Shown here piece after piece: positions 1 through 7,640 of a DNA stretch of 13,295 nucleotides; within the stretch, counting starts at the first letter, position 1; each line of letters opens with the position of its first letter. Where the stretch lies: NCBI GenBank assembly GCA_964606415.1, contig CAZSGN010000056.1, positions 1 through 13,295 on the forward strand. Direction: 5' to 3'. The notes below the pieces were generated by a model. The model was given only the letters and a program-made list of their open reading frames with translations, was not told the DNA's origin and did no database searches. The DNA comes from CAZSGN01 sp964606415. Lineage in GTDB: Bacteria; Bacteroidota; Bacteroidia; Bacteroidales; JBBRXJ01. The position numbers and the translations under genes were made by a program.

Positions 1-1
1 G

Positions 2-1603
2 AGAGGAGTCGACCAACTTTCAGACGCTGTTAAAGTAACCCTGGGGCCCAAAGGGCGAAATGTGGTTATTGAAAAGAAATTTGGCTCACCCCACATCACC
101 AAAGATGGTGTTACCGTGGCTAAAGAGATTGAGTTGGAAGACCCTTTTGAGAATGTAGGTGCCCAAATGGTTAAGCAAGTTGCTTCCAAAACAAATGATG
201 ATGCAGGTGATGGAACCACCACTGCAACTGTTTTGGCCAAATCCATTGTTAATGTAGGCCTTAAAAATGTGACAGCCGGTGCCAATCCAATGGACCTGAA
301 AAGAGGAATTGATAAGGCCGTCATCAAAGTTATTGATAATCTTCACAAATTAAGCAAATCAATTTCTGATAACAGTAAAGAAATAGAACAGGTTGCTTCT
401 ATCTCATCCAACAATGATGCTGAGATTGGAAAATTGATCTCCCAGGCGATGGAGAAAGTCAAAAAAGAAGGTGTCATTACTGTAGAGGAAAGCAAAACGG
501 CAGAAACATATGTTGATGTGGTAGAAGGAATGCAATTCGACCGTGGCTACCTGTCTCCTCATTTCATTACTGATGCTGAAAAAATGGAGACGGTCATGGA
601 AAAACCGGCTATTCTTATTACTGATAAGAAAGTCTCCAACATGAAAGATTTGCTTCCGGTTCTCGAGAACGTATCGCAAGCAGGAAAATCATTATTGATC
701 ATCTCCGAGGATGTTGAAAGTGAAGCGCTTGCTACATTGATTGTGAACAAACTGAGAGGCGCACTTAAAGTTGCTGCTGTTAAAGCTCCCGGTTTTGGCG
801 ACCGCAGAAAAGAAATGCTCGAAGACATTGCTGTTCTTACTGGTGGCACCGTTATTTCCGAAGACAAAGGACTAACCCTTGAGAATGCAAGTCTGGAAAT
901 GCTTGGTAGCTGTGAAAAAGTAACCATCGACAAAGACACCACTACCATGGTTAACGGAAGTGGCGAAAAAGGAAATATTGAGTCTCGTGTTAAACAAATC
1001 AAAACACAGATCGAAAACACCACTTCTGACTATGACAAAGAAAAATTACAGGAACGCCTGGCTAAATTAGCTGGTGGTGTCGCTGTCATTTATATCGGTG
1101 CTGCTTCTGAAGTTGAGATGAAAGAGAAAAAAGACCGCTGCGATGACGCTTTAAGCGCAACACGTGCAGCCGTTGAAGAAGGAATCATTCCAGGCGGTGG
1201 CGTTGCCTTCCTTAGAGCTATAAGTGACCTTGAAAGCATGAAAGGTGAAAATGAAGACGAAACAACAGGTATTGCCATCGTACGAAAAGCACTTGAAGAA
1301 CCTATCCGTTTAATTGTCTCCAATGCAGGACTTGACGGATCAGTCATTGTGCATAAAGTACTTGAAGGCGAAGATGACTTCGGATTCAATGCCCGTACTG
1401 AGAAATATGAAAACATGCTTGCTGCAGGAGTTATTGATCCGACTAAAGTAACACGCATTGCCCTGGAAAATGCCGCATCTATTGCGGGTATGTTCCTGAC
1501 AACTGAATGTGTACTGGTCGACAAACCTGAAGAAGAAAGCCAGCAAGGCGGAGGTGGAATGCCAGGTGGAATGCCTCCAGGTGGCGGAATGGGAATGATG
1601 TAA
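2..1603 (+). CDS. groEL: 60 kDa chaperonin GroEL, 5'-truncated by the window edge
   Basis: This is the large subunit of the ATP-driven GroEL/GroES cytosolic folding chamber. The reading frame is open from base 2, beginning RGVDQLSDAVKVTLGPKG, so only about 16 N-terminal residues are missing; 533 residues are visible, against about 545 for full-length homologues. The GTG at base 62 is an internal valine codon (GRNVVIEK), not a start. Family hallmarks seen: the ATP-site motif GDGTTT (bases 206-223), the second Asp of CDDALSATRAA (bases 1145-1147, aligning by eye with the ATPase Asp398 of E. coli), the PGGGVAF motif just after it, and a C-terminal Gly/Met-rich tail ending GGGMGMM. The apical and intermediate regions are uninterrupted. 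A groES gene would be expected just upstream but lies outside the window. The gene is closed off by a strong terminator, so it does not obviously share a transcript with the next gene. Confidence 0.98.
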   Translation, partial: RGVDQLSDAVKVTLGPKGRNVVIEKKFGSPHITKDGVTVAKEIELEDPFENVGAQMVKQVASKTNDDAGDGTTTATVLAKSIVNVGLKNVTAGANPMDLKRGIDKAVIKVIDNLHKLSKSISDNSKEIEQVASISSNNDAEIGKLISQAMEKVKKEGVITVEESKTAETYVDVVEGMQFDRGYLSPHFITDAEKMETVMEKPAILITDKKVSNMKDLLPVLENVSQAGKSLLIISEDVESEALATLIVNKLRGALKVAAVKAPGFGDRRKEMLEDIAVLTGGTVISEDKGLTLENASLEMLGSCEKVTIDKDTTTMVNGSGEKGNIESRVKQIKTQIENTTSDYDKEKLQERLAKLAGGVAVIYIGAASEVEMKEKKDRCDDALSATRAAVEEGIIPGGGVAFLRAISDLESMKGENEDETTGIAIVRKALEEPIRLIVSNAGLDGSVIVHKVLEGEDDFGFNARTEKYENMLAAGVIDPTKVTRIALENAASIAGMFLTTECVLVDKPEEESQQGGGGMPGGMPPGGGMGMM

Positions 1604-1628
1604 TTTTTCCTTAATTAAATAATAGCTT

Positions 1629-1662
1629 AACCCTTCTTCGGATAACGAAGAAGGGTTTTTTT
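1629..1662 (+). terminator. Intrinsic terminator after groEL
   Basis: A perfect 12-bp stem (AACCCTTCTTCG at 1629-1640, CGAAGAAGGGTT at 1646-1657) encloses a 5-nt loop GATAA. A run of seven T (1656-1662) includes the last two stem bases. It starts 25 nt after the groEL stop, which is ideal for Rho-independent termination of the groEL transcript. Confidence 0.93.
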
Positions 1663-1665
1663 ATT

Positions 1666-1673
1666 TATTTTTG
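1666..1673 (+). promoter_or_regulatory. Possible -7 promoter box before the DUF5063 gene
   Basis: TATTTTTG matches the Bacteroidota -7 consensus TAnnTTTG exactly and lies 27 nt before the ATG at 1701. It overlaps the T-rich tail of the groEL terminator. No TTTG (-33 box) is present 19-21 nt upstream, where the terminator hairpin lies; the nearest resemblance is TTCG at 1637-1640, 25 nt away. The match could be chance in T-rich DNA, but the unit after the terminator needs a promoter and this is the best candidate in the 97-nt gap. Confidence 0.3.
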
Positions 1674-1700
1674 TATGCAACATTATTTATCTTCTAATAA

Positions 1701-2321
1701 ATGGATCAAAGAACACAAACAAACCAACTTGCAAGTTTAGCAAACGAATATTGCACCTTCACAGAAAATATTCCGGGATTTAACAAAGAAGATGTGGTTT
1801 TTAAAATGATCACGCTACTACCTTCCATATATGCATACATGGTAACTTTAAATGTTAATGATCCGGATAACGAAGACTTTACAGAAGTCATTGTTGACGA
1901 GCAATTATGGGAACAAATCCACTTCAATCTCCAAAGTAAGCTGGGACAACATGACACATACATGGAAGTCTTTGATCCTTCAATCTATGAACAGGAGGGT
2001 CCTGTCACACGGAGCATCGCTGAAGACCTGGCTGATATTTACCAGGATCTGAAAAATTTTACCGTCAATTATGGTATCGGAACGGAAGCCCTTATGGAAT
2101 TGGCTTTATGGGAATGCAAAAGCAATTTTGAATCAATATGGGGACAGAAAGCAACAAATGCCTTACGGGCTTTACATAATCTTTATTACAACGAAGAAGA
2201 AGATATTAGCGAAGAAAATAATCAGGATATAGAAGAATCCGAACTGGAAGATATTGATACGAGTAACTGGCTAATATCAAAAAAAATGAAAGAGGAGAAT
2301 GAAGACAAAAACAGAGAATAA
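1701..2321 (+). CDS. DUF5063 domain-containing protein, function unknown
   Basis: A 206-residue cytosolic protein with no signal peptide or membrane segment. It resembles the DUF5063 family found in Bacteroidota, recognised here from overall sequence character and gene neighbourhood, not from a search. Residues about 1-162 look like a compact mostly helical domain rich in aromatic residues (for example FNKEDVVFKMITLLPSIYAY near 27-46 and a Trp-containing segment at 130-150). From about residue 165 the tail is strongly acidic (runs such as NEEEDISEEN and ESELEDID) and probably disordered. The ATG at 1701 has an A-rich leader (taataa) and no Shine-Dalgarno. Its last 23 nt overlap the next gene, so translation of the two is probably coupled. 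No catalytic motif is recognisable. The neighbours suggest a role around RNA metabolism, but that is inference only. Confidence 0.85.
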   Translation: MDQRTQTNQLASLANEYCTFTENIPGFNKEDVVFKMITLLPSIYAYMVTLNVNDPDNEDFTEVIVDEQLWEQIHFNLQSKLGQHDTYMEVFDPSIYEQEGPVTRSIAEDLADIYQDLKNFTVNYGIGTEALMELALWECKSNFESIWGQKATNALRALHNLYYNEEEDISEENNQDIEESELEDIDTSNWLISKKMKEENEDKNRE

Positions 2322-2892
2322 TACATTCCGGGCAAAAATAAGCAAAGAAGAAATCAATAACTTACCGCTGGGTAAATTTGAAGGAGAAATGCACCTGATT
2401 GACAATCTTGAAAGTTTATATCAGATCATTGATCAACTCAAATCCCATGAAATCCTTGGTTTTGATACCGAAACCAGGCCTTCATTCCGCAAAGGAGGTA
2501 ATAACCAGATTTCTCTGCTTCAGCTTTCAACCAGTAAAGAAGCTTATCTTTTCAGGCTGCACAAAACAGGCCTGCCTAAACCCCTTGTTGATATACTGGA
2601 AGATCCGGAAATTATTAAAGCTGGTGTAGCTATCAATGATGATATTAAAGGATTAAAAAAAATTGCCCCCTTTGAACCTGAAAGTTTTATTGAACTCCAG
2701 CATTATGTTAAACTATTTGGCATAGAAGATATCAGCCTGAAAAAGATGGCTGCTATTGTTATGCAAATACGGGTATCTAAATCTCAAAGACTAACTAACT
2801 GGGAAAACGAATTTTTATCTGAAAAACAACAAATCTATGCAGCCACCGATGCCTGGGTTTGTCACCAGGTATACCAACAACTTAACAAATAG
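2299..2892 (+). CDS. DEDDy-type 3'-5' exonuclease, RNase D-like
   Basis: A 197-residue single-domain exonuclease of the DEDD superfamily, expected to remove nucleotides from 3' ends of RNA or DNA using two metal ions. The catalytic set can be read directly: Exo I in GFDTETRP (Asp56, Glu58), Exo II in AINDDIKGLKK (Asp114 or Asp115) and Exo III in IYAATDAW (Tyr180 and Asp184, Y-x3-D, hence DEDDy). It lacks the HRDC domains of full-length RNase D, so it matches the short 'exonuclease domain-containing protein' type. Its substrate cannot be told from sequence. The start at 2299 overlaps the DUF5063 gene by 23 nt; it is preferred because the segment ISKEEINNLPLGKFEG before the later ATG (2389) looks like family-conserved sequence. 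The stop is 4 nt before the next start, so the three genes form one unit. Confidence 0.9.
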   Translation: MKTKTENNTFRAKISKEEINNLPLGKFEGEMHLIDNLESLYQIIDQLKSHEILGFDTETRPSFRKGGNNQISLLQLSTSKEAYLFRLHKTGLPKPLVDILEDPEIIKAGVAINDDIKGLKKIAPFEPESFIELQHYVKLFGIEDISLKKMAAIVMQIRVSKSQRLTNWENEFLSEKQQIYAATDAWVCHQVYQQLNK

Positions 2893-2896
2893 ATCA

Positions 2897-4087
2897 ATGG
2901 AAGAAACCGCATATACCAAAATCATCCTGAAATCAGGCAAACATGTATCAGTTAAGCGTTATCACCCCTGGATTTTTTCCGGGGCGATCAAAAAAATCAA
3001 AGGCCCTGTACAGGAAGGCGACATTGTTGAAATATGGTCGAACCAGGACGAATATCTTGGCACAGGCTTTTACCAAATTGGCGCCATAGCGGTCCGTATC
3101 TTTTCCTTTAAACAAATTGTGCCCGATTATACATTCTGGGAAAATGCCTTATTAAAAGCCTTTAAACACAGAGAAGAACTGGGCATTACCAACAACCCGG
3201 GAACAAATGTTTACCGGCTTGTCCATGCCGAAGGTGACCATTTACCCGGCTTGATCATTGATTATTACCACGGCACCCTTGTCATGCAGTGCTATGCCAT
3301 TGGCATGTATTATTTACGGGATACCATCGTTCAAATCCTTAAATCCATCTATGGAGATCATCTGCAAGCCATTTATGATAAAAGCTCCTCTACACTCCCA
3401 TACAAAGGCCCTGTTGATGCCAAAGATGAATATTTATTCGGATCTTCAGGAAATAAAGAAATACAAGAGAATGAACTAAAATTTCTTGTAGACTGGGAAA
3501 GTGGGCAAAAAACAGGGTTTTTCCTGGATCAAAGAGACAATCGTGAATTGCTTAAAAAATATTCCAGCGGCAAAAAAGTCCTGAACATGTTCGGGTATAC
3601 AGGAGGATTTTCTGTTTATGCCATCGCAGGAGGAGCTGAAAAAGCAGACACCGTAGACAGCTCACGGCCAGCCATTAAACTTACAGACAAAAACATACAA
3701 TTAAACAATCAGTCAGAGAAACATCAATCTTTTACAACTGACGCCTTTGATTTTTTAAAAAACACCGAAGAAGCATATGATGTCATTATCCTTGACCCAC
3801 CTGCTTTTGCTAAACACCAGAAAGTACTCCCGAATGCGATCCAGGGATATAAAAAATTAAATGCATTAGGCATTGCCAAAATTAAGCCCGGTGGAATACT
3901 ATTCACTTTCTCCTGCTCCCAGGTGCTCAGCAAGGCTGAATTCAAAAAAACCGTATTAACAGCCGCAATCAACTCGGGCAGAAAAGTAAGGATTTTACAT
4001 CAGCTTGGCCAGCCTGCAGACCATCCCATCAATATATTTCACCCTGAGAGCGAATACCTTAAAGGATTAGTCCTGAGAATTGATTAG
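2897..4087 (+). CDS. rlmI: RlmI-like 23S rRNA m5C methyltransferase
   Basis: A class I SAM-dependent RNA methyltransferase, 396 residues, the same length as E. coli RlmI, which makes m5C1962 in 23S rRNA. An N-terminal PUA-like RNA-binding region (about 8-75, including RYHPWIFSGAI) precedes the catalytic domain. Motifs seen: GQKTGFFLDQRDNR (203-216), a family signature; the SAM-binding motif NMFGYTGGFS (230-239); the motif LDPPAF (299-304); and FTFSCSQ (336-342), where Cys340 is the likely catalytic cysteine. The frame stays open upstream to an ATG at 2837, but that start would overlap the exonuclease by 56 nt and add 20 unrelated residues. The ATG at 2897, just after the exonuclease stop, gives the canonical length. 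The exact target nucleotide is inferred from homology. The unit ends here, with no clear terminator before recG. Confidence 0.93.
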   Translation: MEETAYTKIILKSGKHVSVKRYHPWIFSGAIKKIKGPVQEGDIVEIWSNQDEYLGTGFYQIGAIAVRIFSFKQIVPDYTFWENALLKAFKHREELGITNNPGTNVYRLVHAEGDHLPGLIIDYYHGTLVMQCYAIGMYYLRDTIVQILKSIYGDHLQAIYDKSSSTLPYKGPVDAKDEYLFGSSGNKEIQENELKFLVDWESGQKTGFFLDQRDNRELLKKYSSGKKVLNMFGYTGGFSVYAIAGGAEKADTVDSSRPAIKLTDKNIQLNNQSEKHQSFTTDAFDFLKNTEEAYDVIILDPPAFAKHQKVLPNAIQGYKKLNALGIAKIKPGGILFTFSCSQVLSKAEFKKTVLTAAINSGRKVRILHQLGQPADHPINIFHPESEYLKGLVLRID

Positions 4088-4119
4088 CCCCCAGGCTTTT
4101 CTATATTCTTAAAACATTT

Positions 4120-4150
4120 TTTGTTAAAAAACAATATTTGCATATCTTAG
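4120..4150 (+). promoter_or_regulatory. Promoter candidate for recG
   Basis: TTTG at 4120-4123 is followed after exactly 19 nt by TATCTTAG at 4143-4150. This matches the Bacteroidota promoter form TTTG-N19-TAnnTTTG at all four -33 bases and five of six fixed -7 bases. It ends 28 nt before the recG ATG at 4179 and lies in an AT-rich gap with no strong terminator, so recG may receive both its own transcription and readthrough from upstream. Confidence 0.6.
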
Positions 4151-4178
4151 AAGTATAAAAGAATGACCAAAGAACAAA

Positions 4179-6296
4179 ATGTCCCTTCAGCAGATCTTAG
4201 ACCGTGAAATCAAATATCTCCCTGGCGTAGGCCCCAAGCGCGCTCAAATTCTTAAAAAAGAACTTGAAATTGAAACCTATAAAGACCTTCTCTATCATTT
4301 TCCTTATAAATACATTGACCGCACCAAATTTCATCAAACAAACGAAATACATTCCGAGCAGGCTTATGTTCAATTAAAAGGCCGGATTACAGGATTTCGA
4401 ATCGAAGGCAAGCGTCCTAAGCAAAGACTCATTGCAAAATTTGCCGACGAAAACGGTCAAATTGAGCTGGTGTGGTTCCAGGGGCTGAGCTGGGTACAAA
4501 ACAACCTTAAACCCGGCGTTGATTATGTCATCTTTGGCAAACCAAATGTCTTTAACCGTAAAGTAAACATACCTCACCCGGAAACAGAAGAACTGAAAAA
4601 ATACCAGGAAAATCCGCCAACAGGATTCAAAGCCCTTTACAGTACCACGGAGAAACTAAAGAAAAATTACATCAATCAACGAACCATTCAAAAACTACAA
4701 ATTAACCTGTTAAAAGAAATACAGGAATATCTTAATGAAGAAACATTACCCCAATCCTGCATAAAAGATTTTCAATTACTAAATCTAAAAGACGCCCTCA
4801 TCAACATTCATTTTCCAAAAAACATTGACTTACTTGAAAAAGCTCAATACCGGTTAAAATTTGAGGAACTATTTTACATACAAATCAACATATTAAAGCA
4901 AAAAGACCAACGAAATAAGGCCTTTAAGGGATTGATCTTCGAGGAAGTCGGATCATATGTTCATCAATTTTACAATGAAAATCTTCCATTTGCGCTCACC
5001 AACGCCCAAAAAAGAGTCATTAAAGAAATCCGAAAAGACCTCCGTTCCGGGAGGCAAATGAACCGTTTGCTCCAGGGAGATGTCGGGAGTGGGAAAACCC
5101 TTGTTGCCCTCATGATTATCCTGATAGCACTCGACAATCAATTCCAGGCCTGCCTGATGGTTCCTACAGAAATCCTGGCAAACCAACACTTTGCCACCAT
5201 CCGGCAGTTTCTTTCTAACCTGGATATTGAAATCAGATTATTAACCGGCAGCAGCAAGAAAAAAGAGCGAGAAGAAATACATGAAAAATTAAAATCAGGC
5301 AGCCTGCAATTACTTATTGGCACGCATGCGCTCCTCGAAAGTCCTGTTCAGTTTAAAAACCTGGGTATGGTCGTTATTGATGAACAACATCGTTTTGGCG
5401 TTGCTCAACGCGCCAAGCTCTGGCAAAAAAACACCAGCACGCCCCCTCATATCCTGGTTATGACAGCAACGCCTATTCCCCGGACACTTGCCATGACCCT
5501 TTATGGAGACCTGGATGTTTCTGTCATTGATGAACTGCCACCAGGAAGAAAACCAATAAAGACAATGCACTTCTATGACTCATCAAGACTGAAAGTACAT
5601 GGTTTCATGAAAAAACAACTGGCAGCGGGACAACAAATTTATGTGGTCTATCCTTTAATATCAGAATCTGAGAGCATGGATTACAAAGACCTGGAAGATG
5701 GTTACGAGAGTATTTCCCGGGCCTTTCCCCCTCCCCAATACCATGTCACCATCGCTCATGGCAAGATGAAACCAGAAGAAAAAGACAAAGCCATGAACCA
5801 CTTCAAATCAGGCAGAGCCAATATTCTGGTTGCAACAACCGTTATCGAAGTGGGAGTTGACGTCCCCAATGCTTCTGTGATGATTATCGAAAGTGCCGAA
5901 CGTTTTGGCCTGTCACAACTTCATCAACTACGTGGCAGGGTTGGCCGGGGAGCTGACCAGTCCTACTGCATCCTGATGACAGGACATAAATTAACCAATG
6001 ATGCCAGAAAAAGATTAAGTACCATGATCAAAACAAACAACGGATTTGAAATTGCCGAAGCCGACATGAAACTGAGAGGCCCGGGAGATATTGAAGGGAC
6101 TCAACAAAGCGGAATACCTTTTAATCTTAAAATTGCCAACTTGGGAAAAGATGGCGATATACTCCAAACAGCAAGAAATGCAGCTATAAAAATAACCAAC
6201 AATGATCCTGAATTTAAATCACCTGACAATCAAATCATCAAAGAACAACTCACAAAAAACAGTAACTTTCAATTTCAGTGGAGCGTTATAAGCTAA
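4179..6296 (+). CDS. recG: ATP-dependent DNA helicase RecG
   Basis: A complete 705-residue RecG, a double-strand DNA translocase that remodels stalled replication forks and branch-migrates Holliday junctions. The N-terminus carries YLPGVGPKRAQIL (13-25), a helix-hairpin-helix-like start, followed by an OB-fold wedge domain (about 60-150) that binds branched DNA. Helicase motifs run in order: Walker A GDVGSGKT (300-307), VPTEILA (328-334), the DEQH box (401-404, in VVIDEQHRFG), MTATPIPRT (428-436), HGKM (527-530), TVIEVGVDVP (554-563) and QLRGRVGRG (583-591). The C-terminal RGPGDIEGTQQSG (633-645) is the RecG-specific region that couples ATP hydrolysis to translocation. Length and motifs are normal, with no frameshift. 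The start has an A-rich leader (agaacaaa) without Shine-Dalgarno. The 59-nt spacing to the next gene allows cotranscription. Confidence 0.98.
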   Translation: MSLQQILDREIKYLPGVGPKRAQILKKELEIETYKDLLYHFPYKYIDRTKFHQTNEIHSEQAYVQLKGRITGFRIEGKRPKQRLIAKFADENGQIELVWFQGLSWVQNNLKPGVDYVIFGKPNVFNRKVNIPHPETEELKKYQENPPTGFKALYSTTEKLKKNYINQRTIQKLQINLLKEIQEYLNEETLPQSCIKDFQLLNLKDALINIHFPKNIDLLEKAQYRLKFEELFYIQINILKQKDQRNKAFKGLIFEEVGSYVHQFYNENLPFALTNAQKRVIKEIRKDLRSGRQMNRLLQGDVGSGKTLVALMIILIALDNQFQACLMVPTEILANQHFATIRQFLSNLDIEIRLLTGSSKKKEREEIHEKLKSGSLQLLIGTHALLESPVQFKNLGMVVIDEQHRFGVAQRAKLWQKNTSTPPHILVMTATPIPRTLAMTLYGDLDVSVIDELPPGRKPIKTMHFYDSSRLKVHGFMKKQLAAGQQIYVVYPLISESESMDYKDLEDGYESISRAFPPPQYHVTIAHGKMKPEEKDKAMNHFKSGRANILVATTVIEVGVDVPNASVMIIESAERFGLSQLHQLRGRVGRGADQSYCILMTGHKLTNDARKRLSTMIKTNNGFEIAEADMKLRGPGDIEGTQQSGIPFNLKIANLGKDGDILQTARNAAIKITNNDPEFKSPDNQIIKEQLTKNSNFQFQWSVIS

Positions 6297-6355
6297 AAAG
6301 CATTCTTGAACACCACTAATTGATATTACACAGGAAATCTAAACAATAAAGAAAA

Positions 6356-7186
6356 ATGATGAACCGCCCAAGGAAAATAATCGTTCTCGTTTTTATGCTG
6401 ATCAGTTCAATTTCAAATCAGATAACCACTGCACAAGACAATTGCAACATAAAAAATACATCATTCCAGCCCGGGGAAAGCATCACCTATGAATTGTCTT
6501 ATAACTGGGGCATCCCCTGGTTGAAAGTTGGTTATGCTAAATTTTCCGTTAAAAAAAAACAATTAAACAGCAAACCTCATTACCATCTTATCGGAGTAGG
6601 AAGCTCCTATGAATCGTGGGACTGGTTCTACAAGATGCGGGCTTCTTATGAATCTTATGTGAATATGGAAACCTTTAACCCCACCTATTATAAACGCAAA
6701 ACAAAAGAACCCGATTTCTTTATTGACCAGGAATACCGTTTTAACTGGAAAGATACTGTTGCCTACTCCAAATATGAAAGCAAAAAACATTCACTGCGTT
6801 ATGACACCATCGCTACCACACCATGCACCTATGACCTGATTTCAATACTCTACTACGCCAGAAATTTGGATTATTCAAAATACAAAAAAGGAGAAAAGAT
6901 TCCTTACACCTTGCTCTTAGACAGGGAGATCATGCATCTTGAATTTAAATACCTTGGAGAAGATAATGTCAAAATCAGAAAAATAGGACGTTTCAACTGC
7001 CTTAAATTCTCCATATCATTGGTAGCCGGCTCCATGTTCGACGAAGGCGATGAAATGACTCTTTGGGTTACCAAGGATGCCAATCGCATCCCCGTAATGA
7101 TCAAAACGCCCATTGTTGTTGGATCGGTTAAAGCCAAACTCATTGATTATAAAAACCTGAAACATCCTTTAAACTCACTCAACTAA
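6356..7186 (+). CDS. Exported DUF3108 domain-containing protein
   Basis: A 276-residue protein with a likely Sec signal peptide: basic MMNRPRK, a hydrophobic core IIVLVFMLISS, and probable cleavage after TTAQ near residue 27. No lipobox is present, so a periplasmic (or outer-membrane-facing) soluble location is expected. The mature part is rich in beta-type segments. It shows the DUF3108 pattern, including FQPGESITYELSYNWG (37-52) near the N-terminus and WVTKDANRIPVMIKTP followed by VGSVKAKLIDY (237-265). Homologues have no established biochemical role; a beta-barrel-like fold that binds a lipid or envelope component is sometimes suggested and is not shown here. The start could be either of two adjacent ATG codons (6356 or 6359). 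It follows recG by 59 nt without a recognisable promoter or terminator between them, so the two are probably cotranscribed by proximity, not by shared function. Confidence 0.85.
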   Translation: MMNRPRKIIVLVFMLISSISNQITTAQDNCNIKNTSFQPGESITYELSYNWGIPWLKVGYAKFSVKKKQLNSKPHYHLIGVGSSYESWDWFYKMRASYESYVNMETFNPTYYKRKTKEPDFFIDQEYRFNWKDTVAYSKYESKKHSLRYDTIATTPCTYDLISILYYARNLDYSKYKKGEKIPYTLLLDREIMHLEFKYLGEDNVKIRKIGRFNCLKFSISLVAGSMFDEGDEMTLWVTKDANRIPVMIKTPIVVGSVKAKLIDYKNLKHPLNSLN

Positions 7187-7490
7187 AATCGTCAACAGAA
7201 GATATCCGACAAAAACGAAATTATAAGCACTTACACCACACTATCGCAACAATTATTCCTGATTTATTGCAAATAAACATTGTTTTAAAATAAAAACAAC
7301 CGTTTTTTTTAGATATTTACATTTTGCCCGGCTGAGGCGGGATAAGATTCGACCTGGCTCTTAATGCTAAACCCAAGCTCTTACCTTAATTGTTTAATAA
7401 CCATCCAGGTACATAAAAACCAGCAATAATGCCACGGTAGCGTTCATTTTCATTTTATCCAAACAATTAAAGAACTTTTTATTATTTTTG

Positions 7491-7528
7491 CTTTGAAATT
7501 TCATATGTTTATTTTTTATTTTTCAAAG
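7491..7528 (+). repeat. Inverted repeat overlapping the rnf promoter candidate
   Basis: CTTTGAAA at 7491-7498 is repeated as its exact reverse complement TTTCAAAG at 7521-7528, with 22 nt between. The left arm covers the candidate -33 box and the right arm overlaps the -7 box. A direct repeat TCATATG also occurs at 7501-7507 and 7530-7536. The arrangement could be an operator for a dimeric regulator, but AT-rich DNA gives such matches by chance fairly often. Confidence 0.35.
7492..7524 (+). promoter_or_regulatory. Promoter candidate for the rseC-rnfBCDGEA operon
   Basis: TTTG at 7492-7495 is followed after 21 nt by TATTTTTC at 7517-7524. This matches all four -33 bases and five of six fixed bases of the Bacteroidota -7 box TAnnTTTG. 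The -7 box ends 116 nt before the rseC start, so the 5' leader would be about 110 nt. It is the best promoter-like site found by eye in the gap. Confidence 0.45.
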
Positions 7529-7640
7529 GTCATATGGAACTTACCATCATTTTGTATGTCATCTGCAAAGTCAGAGAAGATTAGTCAACATAACCTCAAT
7601 AAATAAACATATCCAGGTATGTCTTTTAATTTCCTGTTGA

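Larger units (their letters stand above)
7187..7640 (+). other. 454-nt intergenic region upstream of the rnf operon
   Basis: No credible gene lies here; only open frames of under 20 codons begin with ATG near the 3' side (for example 7534-7584 and 7556-7606). The first part is AT-rich and includes a weak terminator-like sequence (AAAAAC/GTTTTT stem, 7292-7308, with T through 7310). A locally GC-rich patch (about 7326-7360) contains a small hairpin with arms CCCG (7327-7330) and CGGG (7338-7341). The last third is AT-rich and carries the promoter candidate and inverted repeat listed separately. Two short matches ATCCAGGTA occur near 7403 and 7612. The region most likely ends the recG transcript and controls the rnf operon. 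Confidence 0.6.

Noticed and set aside
62..64. GTG at base 62 as the groEL start
   Set aside because: The same frame is open to base 2 and encodes conserved GroEL sequence upstream, so the codon is an internal valine and the true start is outside the window.
559..1023. Open frame of 154 codons on the minus strand inside groEL
   Set aside because: It lies wholly antisense to a strongly conserved gene, and its Ser/Thr-rich translation resembles no family; it is a shadow of groEL codon bias. The same holds for 1090-1524 minus.
2389..2391. Later ATG as start of the exonuclease, preceded by GGAG
   Set aside because: Starting there would drop a segment (ISKEEINNLPLGKFEG) that looks family-conserved, and Bacteroidota rarely rely on Shine-Dalgarno motifs. 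It is kept as a weak alternative only.
2837..2896. Upstream ATG giving a 416-residue RlmI-like protein
   Set aside because: It would overlap the exonuclease by 56 nt and add residues unlike RlmI; the ATG at 2897 gives 396 residues, the family's usual length.
7281..7310. Terminator-like AAAAAC/GTTTTT stem with a T run
   Set aside because: The stem is six pairs, nearly all A-T, so it would be unstable; it is not strong enough to call as a terminator for the recG-DUF3108 transcript.
7326..7385. Possible TPP-riboswitch-like stretch (CTGAGG, then GACCTGG and TTAATGCTAAACCC)
   Set aside because: The resemblance is loose: the invariant CUGAGA and GAACCUGAU cores are not matched, the 5' pairing partner is missing, and the downstream genes have no thiamine link. 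A covariance search would settle it.
7534..7606. Short ATG-started frames (7534-7584 and 7556-7606) in the leader before rseC
   Set aside because: Each has only 16 amino-acid codons, with no supporting start signal or recognisable leader-peptide pattern such as codon runs.
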